Source: W425 sp964503235 (GTDB taxonomy: Bacteria > Chloroflexota > Dehalococcoidia > Dehalococcoidales > RBG-16-60-22). Taken from it: a DNA stretch of 39,338 nucleotides. The DNA lies in assembly GCA_964503235.1 (NCBI GenBank), contig CAZCZJ010000011.1:1-39338 (forward strand), given 5' to 3'. Position 1 is the first letter of the stretch. Every line of letters begins with the position of its first letter. Shown in pieces: positions 7,987-17,023 of the stretch. The notes under the pieces are model-generated. The model made no database searches and was not told the DNA's origin. It worked only from the letters and a program-made list of their open reading frames with translations. The translations under genes were made by a program, and so were the position numbers.

Positions 7987-8976
7987 ATGGCTGCAGTATT
8001 AGATGTACGGGATTTACGTACCTACTTCCATACCGAATACGGGCTGGTAAAAGCTGTAGACGGTGTCTCTTTTTATATTGATGAAGGAGAAATTATCGGC
8101 ATTGTGGGCGAGAGCGGATGCGGCAAATCCGTATCCATGCTCTCCACGGTGCAGCTGATACAAAAACCGGGAGAGATAGTCGGCGGAAAAGTAGTTTTCA
8201 ACGGGGAAGACATTCTTCAGCATGAAGCCAACGGCCCCACGATGAGGTCCATCCGCGGTAGTAAAATATCCTTTATTTTCCAGGAGCCGATGACATCATT
8301 AAACCCGGTACTTACCATTAACCGCCAGATTACAGAAATCCTGGAACTACACCTGGATATGGACAAACATGCCGCCAGAGAAAGAGCAATCGAGCTATTA
8401 AAAATGGTAGGCGTCCCCGATGCCGGAAGCAGGATAGATGACTATCCTCACCAGTTCAGTGGCGGCATGCGTCAGAGGGTAATGATTGCCATGGCTTTAT
8501 CCTGTAATCCCATGATAATCATCGCCGATGAGCCGACGACCGCTGTAGATGTAACCACACAAGCCCAGCTACTAGAGTTAATGAAGGACCTGGTAACCCG
8601 CCTAAATACAGCACTTATAATAGTAACCCATAATCTCGGTGTGGTAGCCCGTTATGCCCAGAGGATTTATGTCATGTATGCGGGTCGCATTGTGGAGTCC
8701 GGCCTTTCTGAGGTTATTTTCAAAAACCCGTGTCATCCGTATACAATAGGACTCCTGCACAGCGTACCCCGTTTGGGTGAAAAACGGACTTTAAAAAAGC
8801 TGGTACCAATATACGGCTTGCCGCCCAACCTCATTGATATGCCGCCATACTGTGCTTTTCTCCCCAGATGCACCTATAAAACCGAAAGATGTGAAAAAGA
8901 CCCCTGGCCCGAGATGCGTCAGGTGGGTGAGGGACATTATATATCTTGTTACGTTGATATACGGGAGACGTCATGA
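7987..8976 (+). CDS. dppD: Peptide-type ABC transporter ATP-binding protein, DppD-like
   Basis: A 329-residue ATPase. Walker A is GESGCGKS (residues 41-48), the signature is FSGGMRQRV, and Walker B is MIIIADEP followed by a TAVDVT D-loop. The C-terminal oligopeptide-transporter extension is present and contains the Cys-rich segment CAFLPRCTYKTERCEKDPW, as in DppD/OppD proteins where four Cys can hold an iron-sulfur cluster. AGGAAG upstream gives ribosome binding. It follows dppC after 32 bases and overlaps dppF by 4 bases (ATGA). Confidence 0.93.
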   Translation: MAAVLDVRDLRTYFHTEYGLVKAVDGVSFYIDEGEIIGIVGESGCGKSVSMLSTVQLIQKPGEIVGGKVVFNGEDILQHEANGPTMRSIRGSKISFIFQEPMTSLNPVLTINRQITEILELHLDMDKHAARERAIELLKMVGVPDAGSRIDDYPHQFSGGMRQRVMIAMALSCNPMIIIADEPTTAVDVTTQAQLLELMKDLVTRLNTALIIVTHNLGVVARYAQRIYVMYAGRIVESGLSEVIFKNPCHPYTIGLLHSVPRLGEKRTLKKLVPIYGLPPNLIDMPPYCAFLPRCTYKTERCEKDPWPEMRQVGEGHYISCYVDIRETS

Positions 8977-9956
8977 ACACAGCTCAGAACGGCATAATGG
9001 TAGAAGTTAACAACCTCAAGATGTATTTCCCCATCACCCGGGGAATCCTGAGACATAAAGTGGGGGAAGTGAAGGCGGTTGATGATATTGATTTTACCAT
9101 AAAGAGAAATGAGACTCTCGGTCTGGTTGGTGAGAGCGGATGCGGCAAGACTACCACGGGACGATGTATCTTAAGACTTTACAATCCGACTTCCGGAAGC
9201 ATAATCTTTGACGGAACCGATATTTCCAAGATGCCGGAGAGGAACCTTAAACCGCTACGCCGCTCCATGGGTACCATTTTCCAGGACCCTTATGGTTCTC
9301 TGAACCCTAGGCAGAGAGCCGGGGGTATCGTCGGGGACCCCCTAAAAGTACATCACCTGGCCGACAAGAGTGAACTCAACGACAGGGTAGCCGCACTTTT
9401 TCGTCTGGTAGGACTCGACCCGGATATGTCTGATCGCGTTCCCCATGAGTTCAGTGGCGGTCAACGACAGCGCATTGGCGTAGCCCGAGCCCTGGCCTGC
9501 CAGCCAAAACTGGTTATATGTGATGAGCCCATTTCCGCGCTGGATGTATCGATTCAGGCCCAAATAATAAACCTGCTCGAGGAGCTACAGGAGACTCTGG
9601 GGCTAACCTACCTGTTTATCGCCCACGACCTGGCGGTTGTCCAGCACATCAGCGACCGGGTAGCGGTGATGTATTTAGGCCGCATTATGGAATTAACCAC
9701 CTCGGAAGAGCTATACGAGAATCCTTTACACCCCTATACTCAAGCCTTGCTCTCCGCCATACCGATTCCCGACCCTATCGCCGAGAAGACACGCCAGCGT
9801 ATTGTGTTGCGAGGTGAGGTACCCAGCCCGGCCAATCCCCCGACCGGATGTCATTTCCATCCCCGGTGCCAGATTGCCGTCGGTGAGTGCAGTGAGCAAA
9901 GGCCACCGCTGCGTGATATCGGCGGAGGTCACTACGTAGCCTGCATCAGGGTTTAA
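8973..9956 (+). CDS. dppF: Peptide-type ABC transporter ATP-binding protein, DppF-like
   Basis: A 327-residue ATPase, the heterodimer partner of DppD. Walker A is GESGCGKT (residues 53-60), the signature FSGGQRQRIGVARAL, Walker B LVICDEPISALDVSIQ, and the extension ends with GCHFHPRCQIAVGEC. The N-terminal stretch MVEVNNLKMYFPITRGILRH is typical of DppF/OppF. It ends the plus-strand operon; a strong bidirectional terminator lies 80 bases downstream. The system is complete only with the binding protein encoded convergently on the other strand. Confidence 0.93.
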   Translation: MNTAQNGIMVEVNNLKMYFPITRGILRHKVGEVKAVDDIDFTIKRNETLGLVGESGCGKTTTGRCILRLYNPTSGSIIFDGTDISKMPERNLKPLRRSMGTIFQDPYGSLNPRQRAGGIVGDPLKVHHLADKSELNDRVAALFRLVGLDPDMSDRVPHEFSGGQRQRIGVARALACQPKLVICDEPISALDVSIQAQIINLLEELQETLGLTYLFIAHDLAVVQHISDRVAVMYLGRIMELTTSEELYENPLHPYTQALLSAIPIPDPIAEKTRQRIVLRGEVPSPANPPTGCHFHPRCQIAVGECSEQRPPLRDIGGGHYVACIRV

Positions 9957-10035
9957 ACTGTCCTCTTCTATTCAGGCTGTCAACATGCGTAATATTATCA
10001 TGTATTAACTTATAACCTGATTATTTATAAAACAG

Positions 10036-10073
10036 GACGGGTCGTGGTGAAAACCGCGACCCGTCTCTTTTTG
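10036..10073. terminator. Bidirectional intrinsic terminator between dppF and the binding-protein gene
   Basis: A 12-bp stem (10036-10047 with 10054-10065, one G-T pair) closes a TGAAAA loop and is followed by TCTTTTTG on the plus strand. On the minus strand the same stem is followed by CTGTTTTAT, so it can end both convergent units. Confidence 0.85.
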
Positions 10074-10101
10074 CCGTCTCTATAACTTCTCCGTTAGGTC
10101 T

Positions 10102-11838
10102 TTACTCGTCCAGCCAGGCGAAAGTATACACATAGAATTCCGTATACTGTCCTGTGGTGTGGCCCTTAACTATGGGAGATATGGAGCTAAGCGTAGGTGT
10201 ATAGTACAGGTAGCTCCACTGGCAGTACTTATCAGTGGCTAAGCGGGAGATTTCCTGGTATATCGGGATTCTCAGCGCGTTGTCGGTTTCTTGAGATCCC
10301 ATCTCGGCCAGGTCACAGAGTTCTTTAGGCTGCTCACAGCTTATCCAGGTAGTAACCATCCATCCTGTAGGGTCATCCGCCGGATGAATGGCATTCAGCG
10401 GGCCGTTTACCAGGGTGCTGGCCGGGTCAACCGTGGTGCCGGGGAAGCCGTAAACCCAGATGTACCCGTCCCAGCCGGTGCCGCCGCCGCCGATCATTTC
10501 CACCAGCTGCAGGTAGCCGATTTTCTCAATATTCAGCGTGATATTGGCTTCCAAAAGCATACCCTTGATACCCATCGGTACGTCATCAACGCCGCCCTGC
10601 ACCATATACAGGGTAGTAGTGAATCCTTCAGGATAGCCGCCTAATGCCATGTAATCACTGGCTGCATCAAGGTCAAAAGGATAGCCTATGGTAGTGTCAT
10701 CCCGGAATGGTTCGAGACAGAAACCCTGGTTGGTGGCTATGCCGTAGCCGTAAGAAAACGCATCAACAATTGTCTGCTTATCGATGGCAGACTCAACAGC
10801 GCGGCGAATGTTGATATCTTTGAGGATGGAGTCCGGGTTGCCGCTGGAGGGTAACAAGCACCAGTTGAAGACCATATCGGTGCTTTCTATTATTTCAAAG
10901 CCTTCGTCGATAACCCCCTGGGCATCCTGCGCGTTAATGCCTGCAGTATGAATCTGCCCGGATTTGAATGCCATGAGGGCAACGTTAGCGTCGGTAATAA
11001 CGCTGATGTCGATGCCATCGAGGTAAGGCTTACCTCTCCAGTAGTTATCATTGCGGTCGAAATTCACGCTCAGGTTGGGCTCGTAGCCGGTCTGGATGAA
11101 GGGACCGGTGCCTACCACGTTGGTCATTTTCCATTCAGTAGTATTGTTCTCCAGAGCCGTGGGGGAGAACATCATGGCGCTCCAGAAGGTTCCAAGGCTC
11201 TTTACCGCTATCCAGTCCCACTCGCCGTTTACGAAGTCACATCTGATAGTGTATTCATCGACGACAACACACTGGCTGAATTTTTTCATGTTGGGCCACA
11301 TGAGGCTGTTGATGCCGGTATCGATGTTATACTTGGCGGCCTCGGCATTGAAAGGGGTACCGTCGGTAAAGCTAATTCCCTGGCGCAGATACAGGGTGAT
11401 AGAAGAATTATCCGGGGCTATTTCATAGCTTTCCGCCAGCCAGGGTTGAAGGTCATTGTTTTTATCGACGATAAGCAGAGGCTCAACAGCCAGGAAGGAG
11501 ATCATGGCGTCACTTGGTCCGGCGGAGCCGGTAGGGTCACCGATATTGGCGATGTTAGCCATGGTAGATAACTGGAGGCGTCCGCCTTCTTTACCGCCTT
11601 CAGGCTTGGCTAGGTCACCGAGGTTTGGCAGCCTGGCATCTGTAGGGGGTACGGTGGTTGCACTTGTTGGGGCGGTTGTTTGGGAGGTCGGTGGGGCGGT
11701 TGTCTGGGAGGTCGGTGGGGCGGTTGTCTGGGAGGTCGGTGGGGCGGTTGTTGTAGTCTCTTCCGGTTCGCCGCAGCTACCCAGGAGCAGCCCGGCGACT
11801 ACAACAAGTGATAAAGCAATTAATAAATATTTCTTCAT
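10102..11838 (-). CDS. Periplasmic substrate-binding lipoprotein of a peptide-type ABC transporter (SBP family 5)
   Basis: A 578-residue protein. A lipoprotein signal peptide with lipobox LLLGSC places the lipidated Cys at residue 22. A low-complexity linker follows, with three exact APPTSQTT units (24-base tandem repeat at about 11676-11756 in the DNA), which would hold the protein off the membrane. The rest is a family-5 binding protein: FLAVEPLLIVDKNNDLQPWLAESYEIAPD near the start of the mature domain, then LYLRQGISFTDGTPFNAE and VVGTGPFI. It lies opposite the dppBCDF operon, so it has its own promoter and can be expressed independently. Two Cys-containing segments late in the protein (CEQPKELCDL) are unusual for this family. 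GGAGGG lies about 9 bases before the ATG. Confidence 0.9.
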   Translation of the reverse strand: MKKYLLIALSLVVVAGLLLGSCGEPEETTTTAPPTSQTTAPPTSQTTAPPTSQTTAPTSATTVPPTDARLPNLGDLAKPEGGKEGGRLQLSTMANIANIGDPTGSAGPSDAMISFLAVEPLLIVDKNNDLQPWLAESYEIAPDNSSITLYLRQGISFTDGTPFNAEAAKYNIDTGINSLMWPNMKKFSQCVVVDEYTIRCDFVNGEWDWIAVKSLGTFWSAMMFSPTALENNTTEWKMTNVVGTGPFIQTGYEPNLSVNFDRNDNYWRGKPYLDGIDISVITDANVALMAFKSGQIHTAGINAQDAQGVIDEGFEIIESTDMVFNWCLLPSSGNPDSILKDINIRRAVESAIDKQTIVDAFSYGYGIATNQGFCLEPFRDDTTIGYPFDLDAASDYMALGGYPEGFTTTLYMVQGGVDDVPMGIKGMLLEANITLNIEKIGYLQLVEMIGGGGTGWDGYIWVYGFPGTTVDPASTLVNGPLNAIHPADDPTGWMVTTWISCEQPKELCDLAEMGSQETDNALRIPIYQEISRLATDKYCQWSYLYYTPTLSSISPIVKGHTTGQYTEFYVYTFAWLDE

Positions 11839-11937
11839 TTCGTTAATTTCCCTCCTTTATTAGTATTAAATGAAGAGTTATCCCTTGAAATCAAGTCATA
11901 ACTCACCTCCTGTAATCGAACCAACTAAATTATTAGC

Positions 11938-11966
11938 ATTTTAGTATGTCCAGCGGTAGTTTGCAA
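11938..11966 (-). promoter_or_regulatory. Candidate promoter of the binding-protein gene
   Basis: On the minus strand TTGCAA (11966-11961) and TAAAAT (11943-11938) are 17 bases apart, about 100 bases before the ATG at 11838. Both boxes are imperfect, so this is a suggestion. Confidence 0.45.
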
Positions 11967-12132
11967 CCCTTTTTTGCTTTTTATTCTTATTTCAAGAAGA
12001 TGTAGTATTTTCAGCACTGGATAAACAGTATTATCCAGCAAGGATTAACGAATGATACACCCTGCCTGGATTCTTGTCAAGTTAGCCTAATCCGTCTTTA
12101 ATTTCTGAATGATGTTTCTGCAATGCTTCCGT

Positions 12133-13080
12133 TTACCAGTCCGGCGGGCCTACCTGTTTCTGTTTATCATAAATGTCATTATATATTATAGTCCCGAAAT
12201 TCTTCATGATTTCCCAGCGCTTTTCATTCCGCGGCTCATCAGGGATAGCCCGGATAATAGCATTGTGACGCGCGATATAGCCGTCCTTGAACTCGGGATG
12301 GGTGTGGATGAAGAGGTCGTTGCGCTTGATAGCCCGGAGCACACGCTCGCCGGTCTCTATCGGGTCCATCATTACAACACTGAAGTCCCCGGGCGGTCGC
12401 CGGGGCGGAGCGCCTTTCGGGGGCTCAGGCATTTTGGGCGGCCAGGTCTCTCCCTCGTTCCTGAGATGTTCGGGGCGGTTGACAAAAGAGGACAGGCCGA
12501 GGTTCCCCATCGTCGGCCCGGGATAAAGCACCGAGACTCCTATATTCTTCTCCCGGAGCTCCCCGGCCAGAGATTCCATTATGCCGGTTACGGCGAACTT
12601 GGTCGAGCAGTAGATAGCAAAGTTATTCGAACCCATAAGTCCGCACGTCGAGGACGTAGACACAATATGTCCGCCTTCGCCGTGTTTCAGTATACGCGGT
12701 ACTATCGTCATAATGCCGTTGATAACGCCGCCCACGTTGACGCCCATGCTGTAGTCCCAGTCTTTGTAAGTCAGTTTCTCTATCGGACCGCCGCCGGAAC
12801 CCACGCCGGCGTTATTGACCAGCACGTGTATCTTCCCGAAGACTTTTTCCGCTTCATCGGCGGCCTTGACATAAGCCTCGCGGTCGGTGACATTCAGGTT
12901 AATCGGGTGGGCGGGCAACTTTTTCTCCTGGAAATAAGCCATCGCTTCATCCAGGGCGTCCTGCCGCATATCGACGATGACTACCTTCATGCCGTTCCTG
13001 GCGAATACCTTGGCAATCCCGAGTCCGATGCCGCTGGCGCCGCCGGTGATAAAAGCTGTTTTTCCTTTAAAATTTTCCAT
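12133..13080 (-). CDS. Short-chain dehydrogenase/reductase with extended C-terminus
   Basis: A 315-residue classical SDR. The nucleotide-binding motif TGGASGIG is at residues 12-19, with Asp37 at the end of the second strand (VVIVDM), which favours NAD(H). NNAG is at 89-92, and the catalytic set is Ser144, Tyr157 and Lys161 (YCSTK). Beyond the usual 250 residues it carries a Pro-rich insertion (PPKMPEPPKGAPPRRPP, about 220-240) and a C-terminal extension ending in VGPPDW. It is the second gene of a minus-strand operon, 58 bases downstream of the predicted selenoprotein, and is related to the two SDRs of the divergent operon. It probably oxidises or reduces a hydroxyl/keto substrate in the same pathway. 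Substrate unknown. Confidence 0.85.
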   Translation of the reverse strand: MENFKGKTAFITGGASGIGLGIAKVFARNGMKVVIVDMRQDALDEAMAYFQEKKLPAHPINLNVTDREAYVKAADEAEKVFGKIHVLVNNAGVGSGGGPIEKLTYKDWDYSMGVNVGGVINGIMTIVPRILKHGEGGHIVSTSSTCGLMGSNNFAIYCSTKFAVTGIMESLAGELREKNIGVSVLYPGPTMGNLGLSSFVNRPEHLRNEGETWPPKMPEPPKGAPPRRPPGDFSVVMMDPIETGERVLRAIKRNDLFIHTHPEFKDGYIARHNAIIRAIPDEPRNEKRWEIMKNFGTIIYNDIYDKQKQVGPPDW

Positions 13081-13138
13081 TGTTTATAATCTCCTACTCA
13101 TTATGTTCTATATATGCCCCTGAATTCTATCCGATCCA

Positions 13139-14830
13139 TTAGGAAAGCCCGCAGGAGCCGTCTTTACAGACAACCGCCTCCGGCATCCGCAGGGGCCTGG
13201 CATCTTTCTTGACGCCGGCTTTGGGAATCCACGGGTCGATTACTACCGACTGGAAATAGAAGAAATCGGTAACAACCCACATCGGGTTCATCTCCCCGCC
13301 GACGACGATGAGATTATTCATCTCCGGGCGCTTGAAACGGGGATTCAATTCATTCACGAGCCATTCACTGAATTTCATGGGGTCGTCGTAGCCTTCCTGC
13401 TTGAGGCCCTTGGCTACCAGCGGGTCGATGACGAACGTAAACGCGCCGCCGAAGGGGCCGCTGATGTTTTTCACGACCTCCAGCATCCGCTGGGCCGGGC
13501 CGGTGTTAAAGCCGAGGACAGTCCAACCGCGGAAAAGGCTGACCGTGCTTTCACCCGCTTTGAAGCCCTTACGCACGTGGAAGGGCTCCCAGACGCTATT
13601 TTCCTCGTTTTCCGCGCAGCACATGTTGTTGTAATTGATAGTGGTTCCGGTGCTGGCTGTGAACGTGGCGCCGGGCCGGACGTCCCCGAAGTTAATGCTC
13701 ATCAGGGTCCACGCTCTGCCGATAACGGAGTTGGCATAGTTGATCGGGCTTAAAGCGCCGAGTCCGTAGTTCATGCCGATTTCATTGCGGATGGGGCCGT
13801 TTACTACCATCATGCTCGCAAAGGATGTGGTCGAGCTGGGCATGGAAGGCCGCCCCGAGGATCCTAGAGCCAGGATGACGGGGAAATGCTCCGGCCTGGC
13901 CCCGGCCATGACGGCGATGGCCGCAACTCTTTCCACCGTATACTGGAGCCTCTCCTCATGGGTGGTTACCGACATCATGCCGACGAACTCCTGGGGGTCG
14001 CGGTCGGTGCCGGTAAGCATCTCCGCCACGCGTTCCTCGGTCGGCAGGACGATGGGCAGACCGTCCGTCCAGCCTTTCTCCAGGAAGAGACGGTGCAAAT
14101 CGGCCTCGGTAGCCGGCTCCAGCAAGCGCGGACGCTCCGGCCTCTTTTCCGGTTTGTAATTCTTCTCCGCTTCCGTCAGCGGCTGGGTGAGGGCGAAGAT
14201 AACTTCGTCCATCAGGGGCGCGCCGGAAATCGGGTCGTTGCCTTCCACGTAGCCGTGCAACGTTTCACGGGAGACCCAGCCGACGGGGTAGGGTGGGAAG
14301 CTCCAGCGGAGGTTCATGCCGTGACTGCGGCCGTCACGCTGGACATAGTCTGCAAAGCGGGAGGTGGCGATGGGGGCCGAAGGCACGCCGTAGTCGTCCT
14401 CCACCGTCCGGGAAAATTCGGCGATACTCGCCGAACAGCCGTCTCAGCCGCCGACGCCGAAGACAACGGCGTCACCGTTTTTCTTGATTTCGGCCCACAG
14501 CTCGGGATCGTCGGTGAACATGCTGGTCTTTTTATGAACTAACTCGGTCTTCACCGAAGGCCGGTTACGCGTAAACCAGTCCTTGACCTCTTCCATGAAT
14601 TCCGGGCTACCGGCAAATCCCGTATCGACCAGATAAACGGTCTTGCCTTCCAGGCTATCAAGGCGCGGCGCCATTTTACGTGTACCGAGGGCTTCAGCCG
14701 TGTCTCTCGGCTGGTATACGGGGTCGTGAATCGCGAACATTGGTGAATCAACATCCAGCCGCCGTCCGAAGATGCCGGTGGGCTGGCCCCCGGGGTCTAG
14801 CACTGTGATTTTTGAATTATTTCTTGTCAT
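13139..14830 (-). CDS. Predicted selenoprotein: UGSC-like N-terminal domain with U-D-G-C motif fused to a large conserved domain
   Basis: A 563-residue frame interrupted only by a UGA at 14446-14444 (residue 129). The context GVGG-U-DGCSASIAEF makes a UxxC pair with Cys132; the known UGSC selenoprotein domain has Sec-Gly-Ser-Cys at the comparable place, so this is a U-x-G-C variant (family resemblance recalled, not searched). A hairpin fit for Sec insertion follows at once. Before the Sec, LEGKTVYLVDTGFAGSPEFM and KKNGDAVVFGVGG look like an alpha/beta fold. After about residue 200 comes a second domain with LEKGWTDGLPIVLPTEERV, VAAIAVMAGARPEHFPVILAL and NGPIRNEIGMNYG, closing with CKDGSCGLS, a second Cys pair. 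The paralogue at 17068-18876 has UGA at the same place. Without Sec insertion only a 128-residue fragment would be made. Enzymatic role unknown, probably redox. First gene of an operon with an SDR. Confidence 0.88.
14417..14435 (-). promoter_or_regulatory. SECIS-like hairpin downstream of the in-frame UGA
   Basis: Starting 9 bases after the UGA, TTCGGCGA and TCGCCGAA form a perfect 8-bp stem (extendable by one G-U pair) closed by the loop GUA, with the loop at nucleotides 17-19 after the UGA. Bacterial SECIS elements sit inside the coding sequence just past the UGA, with a G-U in an apical loop about 16-23 nt downstream, for SelB binding. Position, stem strength and loop G-U all fit. Confidence 0.75.
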
Positions 14831-14979
14831 TTTTTCTCCTAAATATTTTTACTGCAGTATGTGGTAAAATAATCTATATCATCGTTAAAGATATATCGTT
14901 TGCGTTGTCGTGATATTCTATAGTACTTTATATAGAAAAAATCCACAACCCGGATTATGTACGGGAGATAATATAATAT

Positions 14980-15008
14980 TTGCAATAGTTAGCTATTCAT
15001 TTTACACT
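14980..15008 (+). promoter_or_regulatory. Candidate promoter of the SDR-SDR-selenoprotein operon
   Basis: TTGCAA (14980-14985) and TACACT (15003-15008) are 17 bases apart in the 203-base AT-rich space between the two divergent operons. The -10 box is weak and the leader would be short (about 20 bases, including AAAGGAGG). The opposite promoter should lie in the same spacer, which makes joint control of the two operons possible. Confidence 0.4.
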
Positions 15009-15033
15009 ATTTAACGATACAAAGGAGGAAATA

Positions 15034-16005
15034 ATGAAGGATTTTGCCGGTAAAATATTATTTATAACCGGAGGCGCTTCCGGAGCCGGACTCGGCCAGG
15101 CCAAGGTGTTTTCAGAAGCAGGCTGCAAGGTTGTTATCGCGGATATTCGCCAGGACCACCTGGACGAGGCAATGGCGTATTTCCGGGATAAAAAGGCAGA
15201 CGTTCATGCCATACAACTGGATATTACGGACCGCAAGGCATATGCGGAGGCTGCCGACGAAGTGGAAAAGGTGTACGGGAGTCCGCCCCAGATGCTGTTC
15301 AATAACGCGGGTGTGAATACCTTCGGTCCGCCTGAAGCCTCGACTTTTGAAGATTATGACTGGGTAATCGGTGTTTGTCTCGGTGGGACTATAAACGGTA
15401 TGGTGACATTCGTGCCGCGTATGATACAAGCCGGCAAAGGCGGTCATATCGCCGCGACTTCATCAATGGGAGGCTTTATGGCATCATCCGGATGTACTCC
15501 GTACTCAGTTGCCAAGGCCGGAATCAACAGTCTCATGGAGTGCTATTACCAGGCGCTCAAGCCTTACGGCATCGGCGTGTCCTGCCTGTGCCCGGGTAAT
15601 ATCAATTCAAATATAGCTGAAGCAGTTTATACACGGCCGGAGCATTTACAGAATACCGGATATAATGTAAGTGAAAAGACAATTGATTTTCTGCGTTCCA
15701 TTCATGCCCAGGGAATCGAACCCGTAGAGCTGGCAAACATACTTAAGAAAGGGATTGAAAACGAACAACTCTTTATTATACCGGCCCCGGACCCGGAGAA
15801 GATGCTGAGGGATAGTCTTGAACGCATCATTAATTACGCTACTCCTGAAGGCATGAAGAGACAAGAAGAGCTGATGAAGAAACGCATGGAAGAAATGAGG
15901 AAATACATGGGCGATAAAAATCCCTTCGGAGGTGCCGCCGAAGTCGGATGGGGAAAAGCCAGACAGGATATAACGTGGGTCAAAGAAGATAAAGGACCCT
16001 TTTAA
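15034..16005 (+). CDS. Short-chain dehydrogenase/reductase, first of a tandem pair
   Basis: A 323-residue classical SDR. TGGASGAG at residues 12-19 binds the dinucleotide, Asp37 (VVIADIRQD) suggests NAD(H), FNNAG is at 89-93, and Ser144, Tyr157 and Lys161 (PYSVAK) form the active site. The last 60 residues are a charged extension (KRQEELMKKRMEEMRKYM) ending in WGKARQDITWVKEDKGPF, shared almost exactly with the next gene. The two proteins are about three quarters identical over their full length, a tandem duplication. AAAGGAGGAAATA precedes the ATG. It starts the plus-strand operon that ends in the second selenoprotein. The substrate is unknown. Confidence 0.88.
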   Translation: MKDFAGKILFITGGASGAGLGQAKVFSEAGCKVVIADIRQDHLDEAMAYFRDKKADVHAIQLDITDRKAYAEAADEVEKVYGSPPQMLFNNAGVNTFGPPEASTFEDYDWVIGVCLGGTINGMVTFVPRMIQAGKGGHIAATSSMGGFMASSGCTPYSVAKAGINSLMECYYQALKPYGIGVSCLCPGNINSNIAEAVYTRPEHLQNTGYNVSEKTIDFLRSIHAQGIEPVELANILKKGIENEQLFIIPAPDPEKMLRDSLERIINYATPEGMKRQEELMKKRMEEMRKYMGDKNPFGGAAEVGWGKARQDITWVKEDKGPF

Positions 16006-16048
16006 TCAAAGATGTAGCTAACCTTGAACAGCCTAAAGGAGGAATATT

Positions 16049-17023
16049 ATGAAAGATTTTGCTGGTAAGGTATTGTTTATAACCGGAGGCGCTTCCGGTG
16101 CGGGATTCGGCCAGGCAAAGGTATTTTCGGAAGCGGGCTGTAAGGTTGTTATTGCGGATATTCGTCAGGACCATCTGGACGAGGCGATGGCATATTTCCG
16201 CGACAAAAAGGCGGATGTTCACGCCATACGACTGGATATTACGGACCGCCAGGCATATGCAGCGGCTGCCGACGAGGTAGAGAAGGTGTACGGGAGCCCG
16301 CCTCAGATGCTGTTTAATACCGCGGGTGTCAACGCCTTCGGTCCGGCTGAGGCCTCGACATTCGAAGATTACGACTGGGTAATGGGTGTTTGTCTTGGCG
16401 GCGTTATCAACGGTATGGTGACATTCGTGCCGCGCATGATACGGGCCGGCAAGGGCGGTTATATCGCCACGACTTCCTCGATGGGAGGTTTCATGGGAGG
16501 GTCCACGACCGCTCCGTACTCCGCCGCCAAAGCCGCTGTTAATAACCTCATGGAAAGCTATCACCAGGCGCTCAAGCCTTACGGCATCGGCGTGTCCTGC
16601 CTGTGCCCGGGTGGCATCAAGTCGAACATAGCCGAAGCATCATATACACGACCGAAGCATCTGGAAAACACCGGTTATAATATCAATGATAAGACAATCG
16701 AGTTTATGCGCCACCATTACTCCTTCGGGATAGACCCCGAGGAACTGGCTCAGATACTCAAGAAGGGAATTGAAAACGAGCAGCTCTTTATTATCCCGGT
16801 CCCCGACTCGGAAAAGATGTTGAGGGACATTGTAGAGCGGATAATCAATTATGCCACTCCCGAAGGCATGAAGAGGCAGGAAGAGTTCATGAAGAAGCGC
16901 ATGGAAGAAATGAGGAAACGCATGGGCGGCGATGATGGCCCTATGAAGGGTGCCGACGAAGCCGGGTGGGGCAATGCCAGGCAGGATTTAACCTGGGTTA
17001 AAAAGCGCAGGGGACCCTTTTAA
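16049..17023 (+). CDS. Short-chain dehydrogenase/reductase, second of a tandem pair, with altered NNAG motif
   Basis: A 324-residue paralogue of the gene before it. The dinucleotide motif TGGASGAG (12-19), Asp37, Ser144, Tyr157 and Lys161 (PYSAAK) are all kept. The strand-4 motif is NTAG (90-93) instead of NNAG, a change at a residue that normally stabilises the central sheet; such changes occur in active SDRs, so activity is still likely. The C-terminal charged extension and the WGNARQDLTWVKKRRGPF end are retained. The 43-base spacer before it and the 44-base spacer after it are nearly the same sequence (TAATCAA...CCTTGAACAG...GGAGGAATA), so the duplication included the intergenic part. It may work on a related substrate or form heteromers with its neighbour. 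Confidence 0.87.
   Translation: MKDFAGKVLFITGGASGAGFGQAKVFSEAGCKVVIADIRQDHLDEAMAYFRDKKADVHAIRLDITDRQAYAAAADEVEKVYGSPPQMLFNTAGVNAFGPAEASTFEDYDWVMGVCLGGVINGMVTFVPRMIRAGKGGYIATTSSMGGFMGGSTTAPYSAAKAAVNNLMESYHQALKPYGIGVSCLCPGGIKSNIAEASYTRPKHLENTGYNINDKTIEFMRHHYSFGIDPEELAQILKKGIENEQLFIIPVPDSEKMLRDIVERIINYATPEGMKRQEEFMKKRMEEMRKRMGGDDGPMKGADEAGWGNARQDLTWVKKRRGPF

Noticed and set aside
12109..13089. Long plus-strand open frame of 326 codons
   Set aside because: It is exactly antisense to an SDR with all catalytic motifs and has no recognisable content.
13139..14404. Separate gene starting at a GTG or ATG after the UGA
   Set aside because: The codons between the UGA and any such start are protein-like and align with the paralogue, and no ribosome binding site precedes them.
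13886..14542. Plus-strand open frame of 218 codons
   Set aside because: Antisense to the first selenoprotein gene; composition rich in Arg and His as expected of a shadow.
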